Notes: generated by a model from the sequence alone, not told the origin. Positions 45,565-54,806 are shown, counted from the first letter of the stretch. The stretch is 64,000 nucleotides of DNA from an uncultured Bacilli bacterium (GCA_944349595.1 CALVNF010000001.1:235706-299705), one strand, 5' to 3'. Program-made: numbers and translations.

Positions 45565-46590
45565 ATGTTAGAAAATTCTGTTAATCAAAATATGAAAGTT
45601 AGCTTCCAAAATGAAGATAATAAAGATTTAGCTGGTTTATATATTAATTTTGCAAAACCAGGATCTTTAATAAGTGATGTATCTTTAACAATAAAAGAAG
45701 GAAGAAGAAGTGTAAAATCTCTTCAAAGAAGTGAAAAAATAATGAAGATATTATCAACAATATTACTTTATGTAATAATTGTTTTTCTTGCTTTAATTGT
45801 TGTCTTCCCATTTTATTGGATGATTATTACATCATTAAAATCAAATGATGAAATTAGAGCTTCAACTCAAACATTCTTCCCAACTGTTGTTATGTGGGAA
45901 AACTATATTGAAGTATTTAGAACATTTGATTTTACAACTTATATGGTTAATACAATTGTTGTTGCAATATTTTCCACTCTTGGAACATTAATCACAACAA
46001 TATTTGCCGCATTTGCATTTGCTAGATTAAACTTTGCTGGTAAAAATAGTTTATTTATGGTCTTTTTAGCTACTATGATGATACCTGGAGAGATGATGGT
46101 TATTTCAAACTATATTACCGTTGCAAGTTTTGGATGGGTTGGATTAGATGCTGATTTAATGGATGCTTATTTAGCAATGATTGTTCCATTTTGGGTTAGT
46201 GTCTTTTATATCTATTTATTAAGAGAGAATTTTAGACAAATTCCAAACGAATTATATTTAGCAAGTAAAGTAGATGGTAAATCAGATTGGAATTTCTTAT
46301 GGAAAGTTATGGTTCCTCTTGCTTCTCCAACGCTAATTTCAATTACAATTTTAAAGTTTATGGGAACTTGGAACTCATATGTATGGCCAAACTTAGTCGC
46401 AAATAAATCTGAATTTAGACTTATTTCAAACGGTTTAAGAAGTTCGAGTTTTACTGATATTGAAGGTAACCCACTTTATGGTTATCAAATGGCAGCTACA
46501 GTTATTGTTACTGTTCCATTATTCTTATTATTTGTATTTTTCAGAAAATACATTATGAAAGGTGTTGGAAGAGCTGGCATTAAAGGTTAA
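45565..46590 (+). CDS. ABC importer permease, UgpE/MalG type
   Basis: 341 aa with a cytosolic N-terminal extension of about 60 residues and six TM helices. The EAA loop LASKVDGKSDWNFLWKVMVP and the C-terminal KGVGRAGIKG are typical of MalG-type permeases. SD AAAGGAG. It completes the two-permease, one-ATPase core of a CUT1-like importer. Confidence 0.9.
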   Translation: MLENSVNQNMKVSFQNEDNKDLAGLYINFAKPGSLISDVSLTIKEGRRSVKSLQRSEKIMKILSTILLYVIIVFLALIVVFPFYWMIITSLKSNDEIRASTQTFFPTVVMWENYIEVFRTFDFTTYMVNTIVVAIFSTLGTLITTIFAAFAFARLNFAGKNSLFMVFLATMMIPGEMMVISNYITVASFGWVGLDADLMDAYLAMIVPFWVSVFYIYLLRENFRQIPNELYLASKVDGKSDWNFLWKVMVPLASPTLISITILKFMGTWNSYVWPNLVANKSEFRLISNGLRSSSFTDIEGNPLYGYQMAATVIVTVPLFLLFVFFRKYIMKGVGRAGIKG

Positions 46591-46600
46591 TTTATTTAAT

Positions 46601-46632
46601 TTATTATCTTGTAAGATATAACAAGTTAATAA
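46601..46632 (+). promoter_or_regulatory. Hairpin between permease and solute-binding genes
   Basis: A 12-bp stem with one mismatch (46601-46612 with 46621-46632) and an 8-nt loop precedes the SD of the first binding protein. Without a T run it may be an mRNA-stability or processing element that uncouples binding-protein levels from the permeases. Confidence 0.4.
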
Positions 46633-46653
46633 TATAAAAAAAGGGAGGAGTTT

Positions 46654-48228
46654 ATGAAATTTAACAAATCATTATCATTACTCGTCGGATTAGTAATGAT
46701 AACAAGTCTAGCTTCATGTAATAGGGATGATACTTCAAATCCAGGTAATAATTCATCTACTAATACAACTCAAACAACTAATACAACTACAACTACTTCA
46801 AATGGTACTGTTCATACAACTATACCTGAATTAGATTATAAAGGTGGTTATATTAAAGAACCTACAACAATTGAAGTTTGGACTACAATGGGTAAAGATA
46901 AACAACCTTGGATGGAACAAATGGTTAAAGCTTTTGAAGCACTAGAACCAAATGTTACTGTTAAACACACTCCACAAAGTGGAAATTATGATTCTTTAAA
47001 AGAACAAATTACAACTGGTGCAAGTACAGGCAACTATCCAAATATGGCATATTGTTATCCAGATCATGTTGCTGATTATTTTGATTATAAATTACCAGTT
47101 AATCTTAAACAATATGCAGATAATCCAGAATATGGTTGGGATGAATTTGATAGATCTGATATTTATGAAGGCTATTTACAAGAAGGTTATAACTATAATG
47201 GACCAGTAAAAGGTGGTTTATATAGTGTTCCTTTTGCAAAATCTAGTGAATTAATGTATTACAATACAAAGATTTTAGGTTTACCTCTTGATGGATATGA
47301 TAGACCTCTTCAAGCTTCTGATATTGAAAATATTACTTGGGATGAATTCTTTAATAAATTATGTCCTGCTTTATTAAAATATGATAAAGATGAAAAAGCT
47401 GCTGGAAGAGCTGGTTTATTAACAAGTGAACAAACAGATAGACATGCTATTTTAGGTTATGACTCTGGTGCTAACTTCTTTATTACTTTATGTGAACAAT
47501 ATGGAATTGATTATACAAAAATTTCAGAAGGTCATACAAATAAAGGTGAACTTCTTTGGAAGAGTGAAGAAGGCTATGAATTAGGTGAAATGATTTATAA
47601 CTGGTGTGAAAAAGGTTATATTGTAACTCCAGAATCAGTCGGACAAACCTTTACAAGTTCATTATTCCAAGAAGGTAGTATCTTATTTACAATTTCTTCA
47701 ACAGCTGGTTATTCACATATTGCAACTCAAAATGTTGAAGTAGGTTGTGCAATGATTCCACAAGCCGAAGTTGGATTAGGTGTTGAAAAGAGAACTATTT
47801 CTCAAGGACCAAGCTTTGTTGTTTTAGACAGAGGAAACGAAAATGAAAACTTAGCTTGCTGGTTATTCTATAAATTTATTACTGAACCAATTAACAATTT
47901 ATCATGGTCTGGCAATAGTGGATATTTCCCAATTAGAAAATGTGTTGCTAATAGTGATCTATATTTAGCAATTTATGATCCAGAAAGTTATCCAGATCAT
48001 TCTGATAAAGGATACATTGGTGCAATTACATTTGAAAAAACTGATGAATTAGCAAATAGTTCATTTACTTCCCCTGTATTTGATAAATCAAGTGATTCAA
48101 GAAACGCTGTTCAAGGTGTTGTTAATCAAATTTGCTTAGGTGCTAGAAGTAGCCAAGCTGGAGATGATGTCGCTGGTTTTGTTAAAGGCATCATTGATGA
48201 ACAATACGAAATTGCAATAGCTGGTTAA
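46654..48228 (+). CDS. Solute-binding lipoprotein 1 of the ABC importer
   Basis: 524 aa. Signal peptide with lipobox SLASC (Cys22), a Thr/Asn linker (about 28-50), then a type-I sugar-binding-like fold: IEVWTTMGKDKQPW, TGNYPNMAYCYPDHVADY, SVPFAKSSELMYYN, SQGPSFVVLDRG and GYFPIRK. Extracellular carbohydrate-type SBP (SBP_bac_1-like). SD GGGAGGAG. Paralogous to the proteins at 48309 and 53242. The ligand is unknown; neighbouring nucleases suggest a nucleoside, nucleotide or oligonucleotide, but sugars are equally possible by family. Confidence 0.88.
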   Translation: MKFNKSLSLLVGLVMITSLASCNRDDTSNPGNNSSTNTTQTTNTTTTTSNGTVHTTIPELDYKGGYIKEPTTIEVWTTMGKDKQPWMEQMVKAFEALEPNVTVKHTPQSGNYDSLKEQITTGASTGNYPNMAYCYPDHVADYFDYKLPVNLKQYADNPEYGWDEFDRSDIYEGYLQEGYNYNGPVKGGLYSVPFAKSSELMYYNTKILGLPLDGYDRPLQASDIENITWDEFFNKLCPALLKYDKDEKAAGRAGLLTSEQTDRHAILGYDSGANFFITLCEQYGIDYTKISEGHTNKGELLWKSEEGYELGEMIYNWCEKGYIVTPESVGQTFTSSLFQEGSILFTISSTAGYSHIATQNVEVGCAMIPQAEVGLGVEKRTISQGPSFVVLDRGNENENLACWLFYKFITEPINNLSWSGNSGYFPIRKCVANSDLYLAIYDPESYPDHSDKGYIGAITFEKTDELANSSFTSPVFDKSSDSRNAVQGVVNQICLGARSSQAGDDVAGFVKGIIDEQYEIAIAG

Positions 48229-48253
48229 TAATTAAATTTAATAAAATATAAAT

Positions 48254-48286
48254 ATGAAACTCCAAAATTTAATTTTGGAGTTTCAT
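48254..48286 (+). promoter_or_regulatory. Strong hairpin between binding-protein genes 1 and 2
   Basis: A perfect 16-bp inverted repeat (48254-48269 with 48271-48286) ends 9 nt before the SD of the next gene and has no T run. It could be a weak terminator, a 3'-end stabiliser of the upstream mRNA, or an RNase processing site. Confidence 0.5.
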
Positions 48287-48308
48287 TATAATAATTGGAG
48301 GAAAAATT

Positions 48309-49799
48309 ATGAGACTTAAAAAGATGATGTTACTTGCAAGTTGTATGTTGTTGACTACTACACTTGCTTCTTGTAACAATGGAGATGATACATTAAGTGG
48401 GACAAGTAATAATTCTCACATTTCAAATGTACCAAGCGATGTTTTAGATATTGAATTTTGGACAACAACTGGTAAAGGCATTGAAGAAAATATCGCTAAA
48501 TTGGCTGATGATTTTGAAGAAATCATTTATGAAAATGAAGGTCGAAAAATTAATTTCAGCATTAATAACCAAGGAAATTATGATGGAATTAAAGATAAAA
48601 TTACTCAAGGTTTAAGTACTGGAAACTATCCAACAATTGCCATTGCATATCCAGATCATGTTGCAAGTTATATGGCTGATAAACCTGGTAGTGTTGTTAA
48701 TCTTTTACCATTAATTAATGATAAAAAAATTGGTTTTACTAAAGAAACTATTGAAGAATTAGATGATAAATATGGAGTAGATGATTTTGTTCAAGCATAT
48801 TATCAAGAAGGAACAAATTATGCCCAAGAAGGCGTTTATTCTTTACCATTTTTAAAATCCAGTGAAGTTATGGTTGTAAACCAAGATTATGTTTTAGGTC
48901 AAACTTTTGGTAGAGATAGACCAATCCAAAAAAACGACTTAGCTAACATGACTTGGGATGAATTAATGGATATTTGTAAATACATCGTTGAAAATAAAGA
49001 TAGTATTAAAGGCCTTCCAGCTGATTTAGAAACTCCACTTTGGATTGATAGTGATTCTAACTTCTTTATTACTCAATCAATGCAAAGAGGAATTCCATAT
49101 TTAGGAGATGGAGACACTCCTGATACAAAAGTTTTATTCAATAACCCTCAAGCAAAAGAAATGGTTAATGAATTTTATGATTGCTATAACAAAGGTTATT
49201 TTACAACAAAAGGAAATAATGGTGGAGACTATGGATCAAACGCCTTTAAAGAAGGTAAAGTATTAATTACTTTAGGCTCTTCAGGTGGTGTTGGTTATAA
49301 TGATTTAGGTGCTAGTTCTATTGAAGGTGTTGGTGTTTATAAAATTCCAAGTGCCGCAAAAAATGAAGAAGATAGTTTATATGTCTCTCAAGGTATTACT
49401 CTTTGTATCATGTCAAATGAAGGTCATGGTGGTGCTCAACTTGACCAAGAGAGAATAAATTATGCTTTTAGATTTATTAAATATTTATTAAATCCAGAAA
49501 ATAATGTTAGATTAGCCTTATCTAGTGAAGGTTATGTTCCTGTTAGAGAATCTGCTATTAATTCTGCAAAATATCAAGCATATCTAGAATATGATTCAGA
49601 ATTACTAGTTAAAACAGCAAAATGTGTTATTAACGATATTAATGGAGCATATTACAACCTTCCAATTTTTAAAGGTAGTGATGTTGCTAGAACTGCTGTA
49701 GAAGGTATTGTTGGTAGATTTTCACAAGTAAAAGCTGGTGGAAAAACAATTAATGAATTATTTGAAGAAGCTGAAAACCAAGCAAAAGCTTCCTTATAA
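48309..49799 (+). CDS. Solute-binding lipoprotein 2
   Basis: 496 aa. Lipobox TLASC (Cys22) and a shorter, less Thr-rich linker. IEFWTTTGKGIEEN, STGNYPTIAIAYPDHVASY, SLPFLKSSEVMVVN and GYVPVRESA align with the protein at 46654. A second binding subunit for one transporter core would widen the substrate range. SD TTGGAGG lies close to the hairpin. Confidence 0.87.
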   Translation: MRLKKMMLLASCMLLTTTLASCNNGDDTLSGTSNNSHISNVPSDVLDIEFWTTTGKGIEENIAKLADDFEEIIYENEGRKINFSINNQGNYDGIKDKITQGLSTGNYPTIAIAYPDHVASYMADKPGSVVNLLPLINDKKIGFTKETIEELDDKYGVDDFVQAYYQEGTNYAQEGVYSLPFLKSSEVMVVNQDYVLGQTFGRDRPIQKNDLANMTWDELMDICKYIVENKDSIKGLPADLETPLWIDSDSNFFITQSMQRGIPYLGDGDTPDTKVLFNNPQAKEMVNEFYDCYNKGYFTTKGNNGGDYGSNAFKEGKVLITLGSSGGVGYNDLGASSIEGVGVYKIPSAAKNEEDSLYVSQGITLCIMSNEGHGGAQLDQERINYAFRFIKYLLNPENNVRLALSSEGYVPVRESAINSAKYQAYLEYDSELLVKTAKCVINDINGAYYNLPIFKGSDVARTAVEGIVGRFSQVKAGGKTINELFEEAENQAKASL

Positions 49800-49833
49800 T
49801 AAATAAAATTAAGTCTATAAAGGAGAATTACTT

Positions 49834-51345
49834 ATGAAGAGAAAATTAAAATTAGCTTCATTACTATTATTTACTGTATTATCTTTAAGTTTAGTTGCTT
49901 GTAATACAGAAGAAACAAGTAGTAATACAACTACTACTCAAACAACCACAACTACTACAACAACTACAACTACCGATTTAGGTCCATTTATTGACTATGC
50001 TCATCTTCCAGAAAATATGTTAAGACTTGATTATACAAAATCAAAAGGTTTCTTTGAAGATGGTATTGCTCAAGTTGATTTAGCAAGTGGTGTTCAATCT
50101 TGTATTGATGGAGACACTGCTCACTTTAAATCAAGAGTTGGTGATGATACAACAATTAAAGTTAGATTTTATGGAATTGATACACCAGAATCAACTGGTG
50201 ATATTCAAGAATGGGGAATTCCAGCAAAAAATTATTGTAGAGAAAGATTAATGGCTGCCCAAGAAAATGGAACAATAGTCTTATCTATTCCATCTGTTAA
50301 TTATGACGTTCCTCAACACGACTCTACAGGTATTAGATATCTTGGTGTTGTTTGGATTAATGAAACTGTTAAAGATGCACCAATTGATCAATTATATTGT
50401 TTAAATTTATTAATGGTTCAAGAAGGTTTCTCTCCAGATAAAGATGCAAATGATGAAAGACTTGCATATTTAACTCCAGTATTTAGAGATGCATGTTTAC
50501 AAGCTCAAAAATTTAAATTACACATTTATAGTGATGAAGTTGATGTTTTATTCCCAAATAGTGCATTTACACCAACTCCTGTAAAGAGTATTTTAGATGA
50601 ATATTTATATTTATTAGATAACGGAATTGATCCAGAATCAGTTGATGAAGAAGGCAATAATGTATTTACATTCCAATATCGAAATGTTGCAATTGAAGGA
50701 ACTGTCGCTCATTATGCTGATAATACTGTTTATATTCAACAATATGATAAAGATGGTGGAGAATGGTATTCACTTCCAATCTTCTTAGGATATAACTCTC
50801 CTGCTATGTATCGAACAATTAACAATAGAGTTAATTTTAAAGGTACAATAACAGCAACCTCGGCTCATGGTTTACAAATGACAAATGTTACTCTTCCAAT
50901 TGTTTCCTTTGGATCAGAAGAAGAATCAGAAGTTCTTGCATATGCAAAAGATGTTGTTGGAACAGAAAATGAAAGACATGTCTATGATGTAACAAGACAA
51001 GACTTAGATCATACAAACGGTTCTTACTATGATTATTTATATCAAGTTGTAAGAATTGGTGGATTAAGTGATGGTGCTTTAGTTCCAACTGGTGGTTATA
51101 ACAATGATAATCCAGGAGAAAATGGTTATACATTATATGTAACTGGAAGAGATGATTCTTATTCATTTAATATTTCAGTACCATTTGATTATAGAACTGA
51201 TGAAGGTGAATTAATTACTGATTATTCATGGTTTGTTGGTAAAAAATTAATTATTACTGGTGCATATTCATTCTATATTTATAATGGTAGAACTAACTAT
51301 ATTATTACAGTTGGTTCAAATGCTGATTTTGAATTTGCTGCTTAA
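49834..51345 (+). CDS. Surface nuclease lipoprotein: SNase domain plus OB-like domain
   Basis: 503 aa. Lipobox LVAC (Cys23), a poly-Thr linker (about 31-47), then a thermonuclease domain with CIDGDTAHF (Asp92, Asp94), RFYGIDTPES (Arg111, Asp116, Glu119) and IRYLGVVW (Arg168). These match Ca2+ ligands and Arg35, Glu43, Arg87 of staphylococcal nuclease, so activity is expected. A second half (about 225-500) contains OB-fold-like strands (VAIEGTVAHYADNTVYIQ, KGTITATSAHGLQM), which often bind single-stranded nucleic acid. Likely degrades external DNA or RNA. It lies between two importer binding proteins. SD AAAGGAG. Confidence 0.86.
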   Translation: MKRKLKLASLLLFTVLSLSLVACNTEETSSNTTTTQTTTTTTTTTTTDLGPFIDYAHLPENMLRLDYTKSKGFFEDGIAQVDLASGVQSCIDGDTAHFKSRVGDDTTIKVRFYGIDTPESTGDIQEWGIPAKNYCRERLMAAQENGTIVLSIPSVNYDVPQHDSTGIRYLGVVWINETVKDAPIDQLYCLNLLMVQEGFSPDKDANDERLAYLTPVFRDACLQAQKFKLHIYSDEVDVLFPNSAFTPTPVKSILDEYLYLLDNGIDPESVDEEGNNVFTFQYRNVAIEGTVAHYADNTVYIQQYDKDGGEWYSLPIFLGYNSPAMYRTINNRVNFKGTITATSAHGLQMTNVTLPIVSFGSEEESEVLAYAKDVVGTENERHVYDVTRQDLDHTNGSYYDYLYQVVRIGGLSDGALVPTGGYNNDNPGENGYTLYVTGRDDSYSFNISVPFDYRTDEGELITDYSWFVGKKLIITGAYSFYIYNGRTNYIITVGSNADFEFAA

Positions 51346-51359
51346 AACAAATTAAAAGA

Positions 51360-51365
51360 TATAAA
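51360..51365 (+). promoter_or_regulatory. -10 box placed for a leaderless mRNA
   Basis: TATAAA ends 7 nt before the ATG at 51372, which has no Shine-Dalgarno. This could give the second nuclease gene its own leaderless transcript. Confidence 0.4.
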
Positions 51366-51371
51366 AAAGTT

Positions 51372-52655
51372 ATGATTAATAAAAGCAAAAAGAGTAAAAA
51401 AATTATTTTCCTTTCTTTCACTTTTCTCTTTTTGCTTTTTTCTTGTGGTAATGATACTAGTAATCTAATTACATCTAATTCAACTACAAATAATTCACTA
51501 ACAAATACTACTACAAGCTTGACAACTTCAACCACCTCAAATACAACTAGTCAAACAAGTCAAATAATTGTAAATGATGAAGTTGAAAATCAAATATTTA
51601 TTTCGGAATTATATAAAGGTAGTAAAGTATATGATGTGGCTATTGAAATTGCAAATACTTCTAATAGTGTTATAGATTTAAGTAATTATAAACTTGAAAT
51701 AATTAAATCAATGGAAGTAGAAAATAGTTTAGATCTGCAAGGTTTTTTAAATAATAATGAAGTATTTATAATTGCAAATGATTCATTTATTGCAAAAGAT
51801 AAAGTTAATGTAAATTTACAATTAACTAATGATATATTAAATAAAAATAGATGTTATCGAATTGTTAACAAACAAACTAATGAACTTGTTGATATATTAG
51901 GTAATGAAAGATTTTATGATAAACAATTTTTATATGGAAATCCAATTAGAAATGAAGAATCTTTATATTCGATTACTAAATTTGATTATATGAATTATTA
52001 TTGTTTATCAGAAGGTGTAATTGACTATTTAGGAAACTTAGATTTACCACTTACTAAAGTCGAATTATTAGAAGGTCCAAAATTAGAAGAAAAATATGCT
52101 GATTTATCTTTTAGTGATGGATTAAATTCATTAGGTGGATTTTTTGAAACAACTATTGAATCTCTTGGTGATGGAGATACAACTTATTTTTATTATCCAA
52201 GTGAAGCAAATTTAGATAGTGGGGAAGGTTCATATTCAACTAGATATTTATTTATTAATACTCCAGAAGTTGACCATGGTGGTGAGCTTGATTATATTAA
52301 AGCAGAACCTTGGGGATATGCAGCAAAAGATTATAATAATCAAAAACTAAGAAATGCAACTTCAATTATAGTTCAATCATGTATTGGCTCTCCAGTTCAT
52401 GAAACTTTTGGTAGAGTTTTAGGTTTAGTTTGGTATAGTGATAAAGTTAATCCGAGTTTAGAAGATTATCGTTTATTAAATTATGAAACTATAAGAGATG
52501 GTTATGCATTTAAATCTGGAACAGAAGTTTATAATGAGATGAATTATAAAGGAATTAATTATTCATTTTTTGTCGATTATGCCCTAAGAATCGCCGAAGA
52601 AAAAGGTATAAAAGTTCATGGAGAAGTAGATCCAAATTTTGATTATAATAATTAA
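51372..52655 (+). CDS. Surface nuclease lipoprotein: lamin-tail domain plus SNase domain
   Basis: 427 aa. Lipobox LFSC (Cys25) and a Thr/Ser/Asn linker (about 28-65). A lamin-tail-like (LTD) domain of about 75-185 has IFISELYKGS and IDLSNYKLEI. A SNase-like domain has SLGDGDTTYF (from 265), TRYLFINTPEVD (Arg291, Glu299) and FGRVLGLVWY (Arg348). The catalytic triad is preserved, although the spacing differs from the protein at 49834. LTD domains are common in secreted nucleases. It lies 26 nt after the first nuclease gene. Confidence 0.84.
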   Translation: MINKSKKSKKIIFLSFTFLFLLFSCGNDTSNLITSNSTTNNSLTNTTTSLTTSTTSNTTSQTSQIIVNDEVENQIFISELYKGSKVYDVAIEIANTSNSVIDLSNYKLEIIKSMEVENSLDLQGFLNNNEVFIIANDSFIAKDKVNVNLQLTNDILNKNRCYRIVNKQTNELVDILGNERFYDKQFLYGNPIRNEESLYSITKFDYMNYYCLSEGVIDYLGNLDLPLTKVELLEGPKLEEKYADLSFSDGLNSLGGFFETTIESLGDGDTTYFYYPSEANLDSGEGSYSTRYLFINTPEVDHGGELDYIKAEPWGYAAKDYNNQKLRNATSIIVQSCIGSPVHETFGRVLGLVWYSDKVNPSLEDYRLLNYETIRDGYAFKSGTEVYNEMNYKGINYSFFVDYALRIAEEKGIKVHGEVDPNFDYNN

Positions 52656-52663
52656 TCATTTTT

Positions 52664-52672
52664 TGATATAAT
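52664..52672 (+). promoter_or_regulatory. Extended -10 promoter before the zinc-ribbon gene
   Basis: TGATATAAT (TGn plus perfect TATAAT) lies 21 nt before the ATG at 52694, with SD AAAGGAG between. Confidence 0.45.
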
Positions 52673-52693
52673 ATTTAAGTAAAGGAGACACTT

Positions 52694-53188
52694 ATGTTTT
52701 GTCCAAATTGTGGTTATAAAGTAAAAAATATTGGTAAGGCAAAACTTGAAGAACAAGCTAGTCTTAGTTCGGACTTTGATTCAAATAAACAAATTAAAGT
52801 TGCTTATCAATGTCCAACTTGTGGAAAGATCATTCACGACAAATTAAGTCAAGAGGAAATGAAGTCTTTAAATCAAGTTGCACACGGTAAAATTCACAAA
52901 GCTAGATATGATATAAATTCCGGTTTGTGTAGTTTAGTCATTGGCATAATTTTGGCGGCAATAGGCTTAATGTTTTTTGCATTATCTTTTGATTTACAAA
53001 AGAATCATACTTTAGATACAACAAGAGTCGAATTTATTGTTTTTTGTGTATTAATTTCTGTTGGATTAATTTTAGCAATTTTTGGAAGTTATTTATTAAT
53101 TCGTGGAGTAATAGCTAAAAATACTTATCAAAATGTTGTTAAAGATATCCAAAATAATACATTTGTTCAAGAATCTTGCGTTAAATAA
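52694..53188 (+). CDS. Zinc-ribbon membrane protein, unknown
   Basis: 164 aa. Two CxxC pairs (CPNCG at 3-7 and CPTCG near 41-45) form a zinc ribbon in the cytosolic N-terminus. Two TM helices follow (about 75-97 and 109-132) and a short tail. SD AAAGGAG. No enzyme motif. It lies between the nuclease and third binding-protein genes, so it may be a membrane sensor or assembly factor of the locus, but this is not shown. Confidence 0.75.
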   Translation: MFCPNCGYKVKNIGKAKLEEQASLSSDFDSNKQIKVAYQCPTCGKIIHDKLSQEEMKSLNQVAHGKIHKARYDINSGLCSLVIGIILAAIGLMFFALSFDLQKNHTLDTTRVEFIVFCVLISVGLILAIFGSYLLIRGVIAKNTYQNVVKDIQNNTFVQESCVK

Positions 53189-53241
53189 TAATTAATCATT
53201 TATTATTTAACTTATATATTTATAAAATTTCGGAGGGTATA

Positions 53242-54741
53242 ATGAAAAAGAATTTTTTAAGTGTTATTGCCTTATTGGGCGTTGTTTTTTCTCTTGCTAG
53301 TTGTGATAACAATACAACAAGCGGATCAACTACAACAAACACAACTACAGATAATAATCAAAAAATTAGAGTTGAATATTGGTATAGAAAAAATGATGAA
53401 ACTCAAACAGTATTAGAAGGTTTTGAAAGAGCTTTTGAAGCACAAAATTCTGATATCGATATTATTTTAACACCAAGAGATGAAGGAAATTATAATGAAT
53501 TAGCAGAAACTGTTATTCAAGGATTTGCTGTAGATAATTATCCAAATATGGTTCAAGCATATCCAGATAATGTCGCAAACTTTATGTTTAATAAACCTGG
53601 TATTGTTGTTAATATGGAAGAATATATTAATAGCAGCGATTCAGAATTAGCATTAAGTAAAGAAGAATTAGAAGATTATATTGGTTTTGAAACTGGTAGT
53701 AATTATGTTGAAGAAGGAACATTTTCTCTTCCTTATTATTCATCAACAGAAGTTATGTATTATAATGCCGATATTATGATTGGTATGGATTTAACAAAAA
53801 TTGATCCTTCTATTAATAATGGTAGACCTCTTGATGAAAATTATATGAATAATTTAACTTGGGAAGAAATCTTTAATAAATTAGGACCAGCAATCACTAA
53901 ACATGATGAAGGTTTACCAGAAGAAAAAAAATATTTAAGAACAGATAAATATGAAGCTGAAGGCGCAACAGATTATTATAGTTTAATGGATTGGGAAAGC
54001 GATGATAATTTATATATCACAATGTCAGAACAATATGGAGTCCCATATTCTGAAATTAAAGAAGGTGTTGGAACTGCAACATTATTTGATTCTAGCGATG
54101 CAAAACAATTTGTAAAAGATTTATCAATTCAAGCTCAAAAGCATTACCTTGCTACAATGGGTTCAACTGGTGATATTTACACAAGTGAATTATTATTTTC
54201 TCGACAATGTTTATTAAATATTAATTCAACAGCTGGTGCTGGTTGGTTAAAAACAAGCGATTTTGAAATCGGTGTTGCTCCAATTCCACAAGCTGAAGGA
54301 CAAGATAAGAAAGTTATTTCTCAAGGCGCTTCTATTTGTATTCTTGATAGAGGTGAAGAAGAAAATGAAGCTACATGGAAATGGTTTAAATTTATTTCAA
54401 ATAAAGAAAATGCTGTTACATGGGCTTTAAATACTTCTTATTTACCATTTAGAAAATCAGTTTATGATAATGCTGCTTATAAAGAATTAATTTCTGATAC
54501 AACAGCTGAAAAAGGAACAACTGATTATATTGTAAATAGAGCCGCAGAAGTTGTTGCAACTTATTCTGAAAATGATATGTACTTTACAGCTCCAGCTTAT
54601 GCCTCAAATTCTGGAACATCTTCTAAATTAAGAGAAGCAGCAGCAGGTCTTGCTATTGATGCTTTATCTTATAAAGGTGGTGAACCAAGTGATGAAGTTA
54701 TTAATGGTTGGTTTGAAAAAGCTAAAAATAACGCTCTTTAA
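53242..54741 (+). CDS. Solute-binding lipoprotein 3
   Basis: 499 aa. Lipobox SLASC (Cys21) and a Thr/Asn linker (about 24-40). VEYWYRKNDETQTVLEGF, DNYPNMVQAYPDNVANF, SLPYYSSTEVMYYN, SQGASICILDRGEE and SYLPFRKS align with the two binding proteins at 46654 and 48309. The first strand carries Tyr-Arg-Lys where the others have Thr-Thr, so its ligand may differ. SD CGGAGGG. Last gene of the locus before a hairpin and tRNA-Lys. Confidence 0.87.
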   Translation: MKKNFLSVIALLGVVFSLASCDNNTTSGSTTTNTTTDNNQKIRVEYWYRKNDETQTVLEGFERAFEAQNSDIDIILTPRDEGNYNELAETVIQGFAVDNYPNMVQAYPDNVANFMFNKPGIVVNMEEYINSSDSELALSKEELEDYIGFETGSNYVEEGTFSLPYYSSTEVMYYNADIMIGMDLTKIDPSINNGRPLDENYMNNLTWEEIFNKLGPAITKHDEGLPEEKKYLRTDKYEAEGATDYYSLMDWESDDNLYITMSEQYGVPYSEIKEGVGTATLFDSSDAKQFVKDLSIQAQKHYLATMGSTGDIYTSELLFSRQCLLNINSTAGAGWLKTSDFEIGVAPIPQAEGQDKKVISQGASICILDRGEEENEATWKWFKFISNKENAVTWALNTSYLPFRKSVYDNAAYKELISDTTAEKGTTDYIVNRAAEVVATYSENDMYFTAPAYASNSGTSSKLREAAAGLAIDALSYKGGEPSDEVINGWFEKAKNNAL

Positions 54742-54774
54742 TAAATTGATTATTTAATTAAAATTTTATAGAAT

Positions 54775-54802
54775 ATTAAGACTTGCAAATGCAAGTCTTA
54801 AT
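54775..54802 (+). terminator. Hairpin between binding-protein gene 3 and tRNA-Lys
   Basis: A perfect 12-bp stem (54775-54786 with 54791-54802) with loop AAAT. The T run after it is weak (TTTAT), so termination may be partial and the tRNA may be transcribed by read-through or processed from this mRNA. Confidence 0.5.
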
Positions 54803-54806
54803 TTAT

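Noticed and set aside
49915..49980. Poly-Thr codon tract as a phase-variation microsatellite
   Set aside because: Thr codons are mixed, so there is no perfect short DNA repeat that would slip efficiently.
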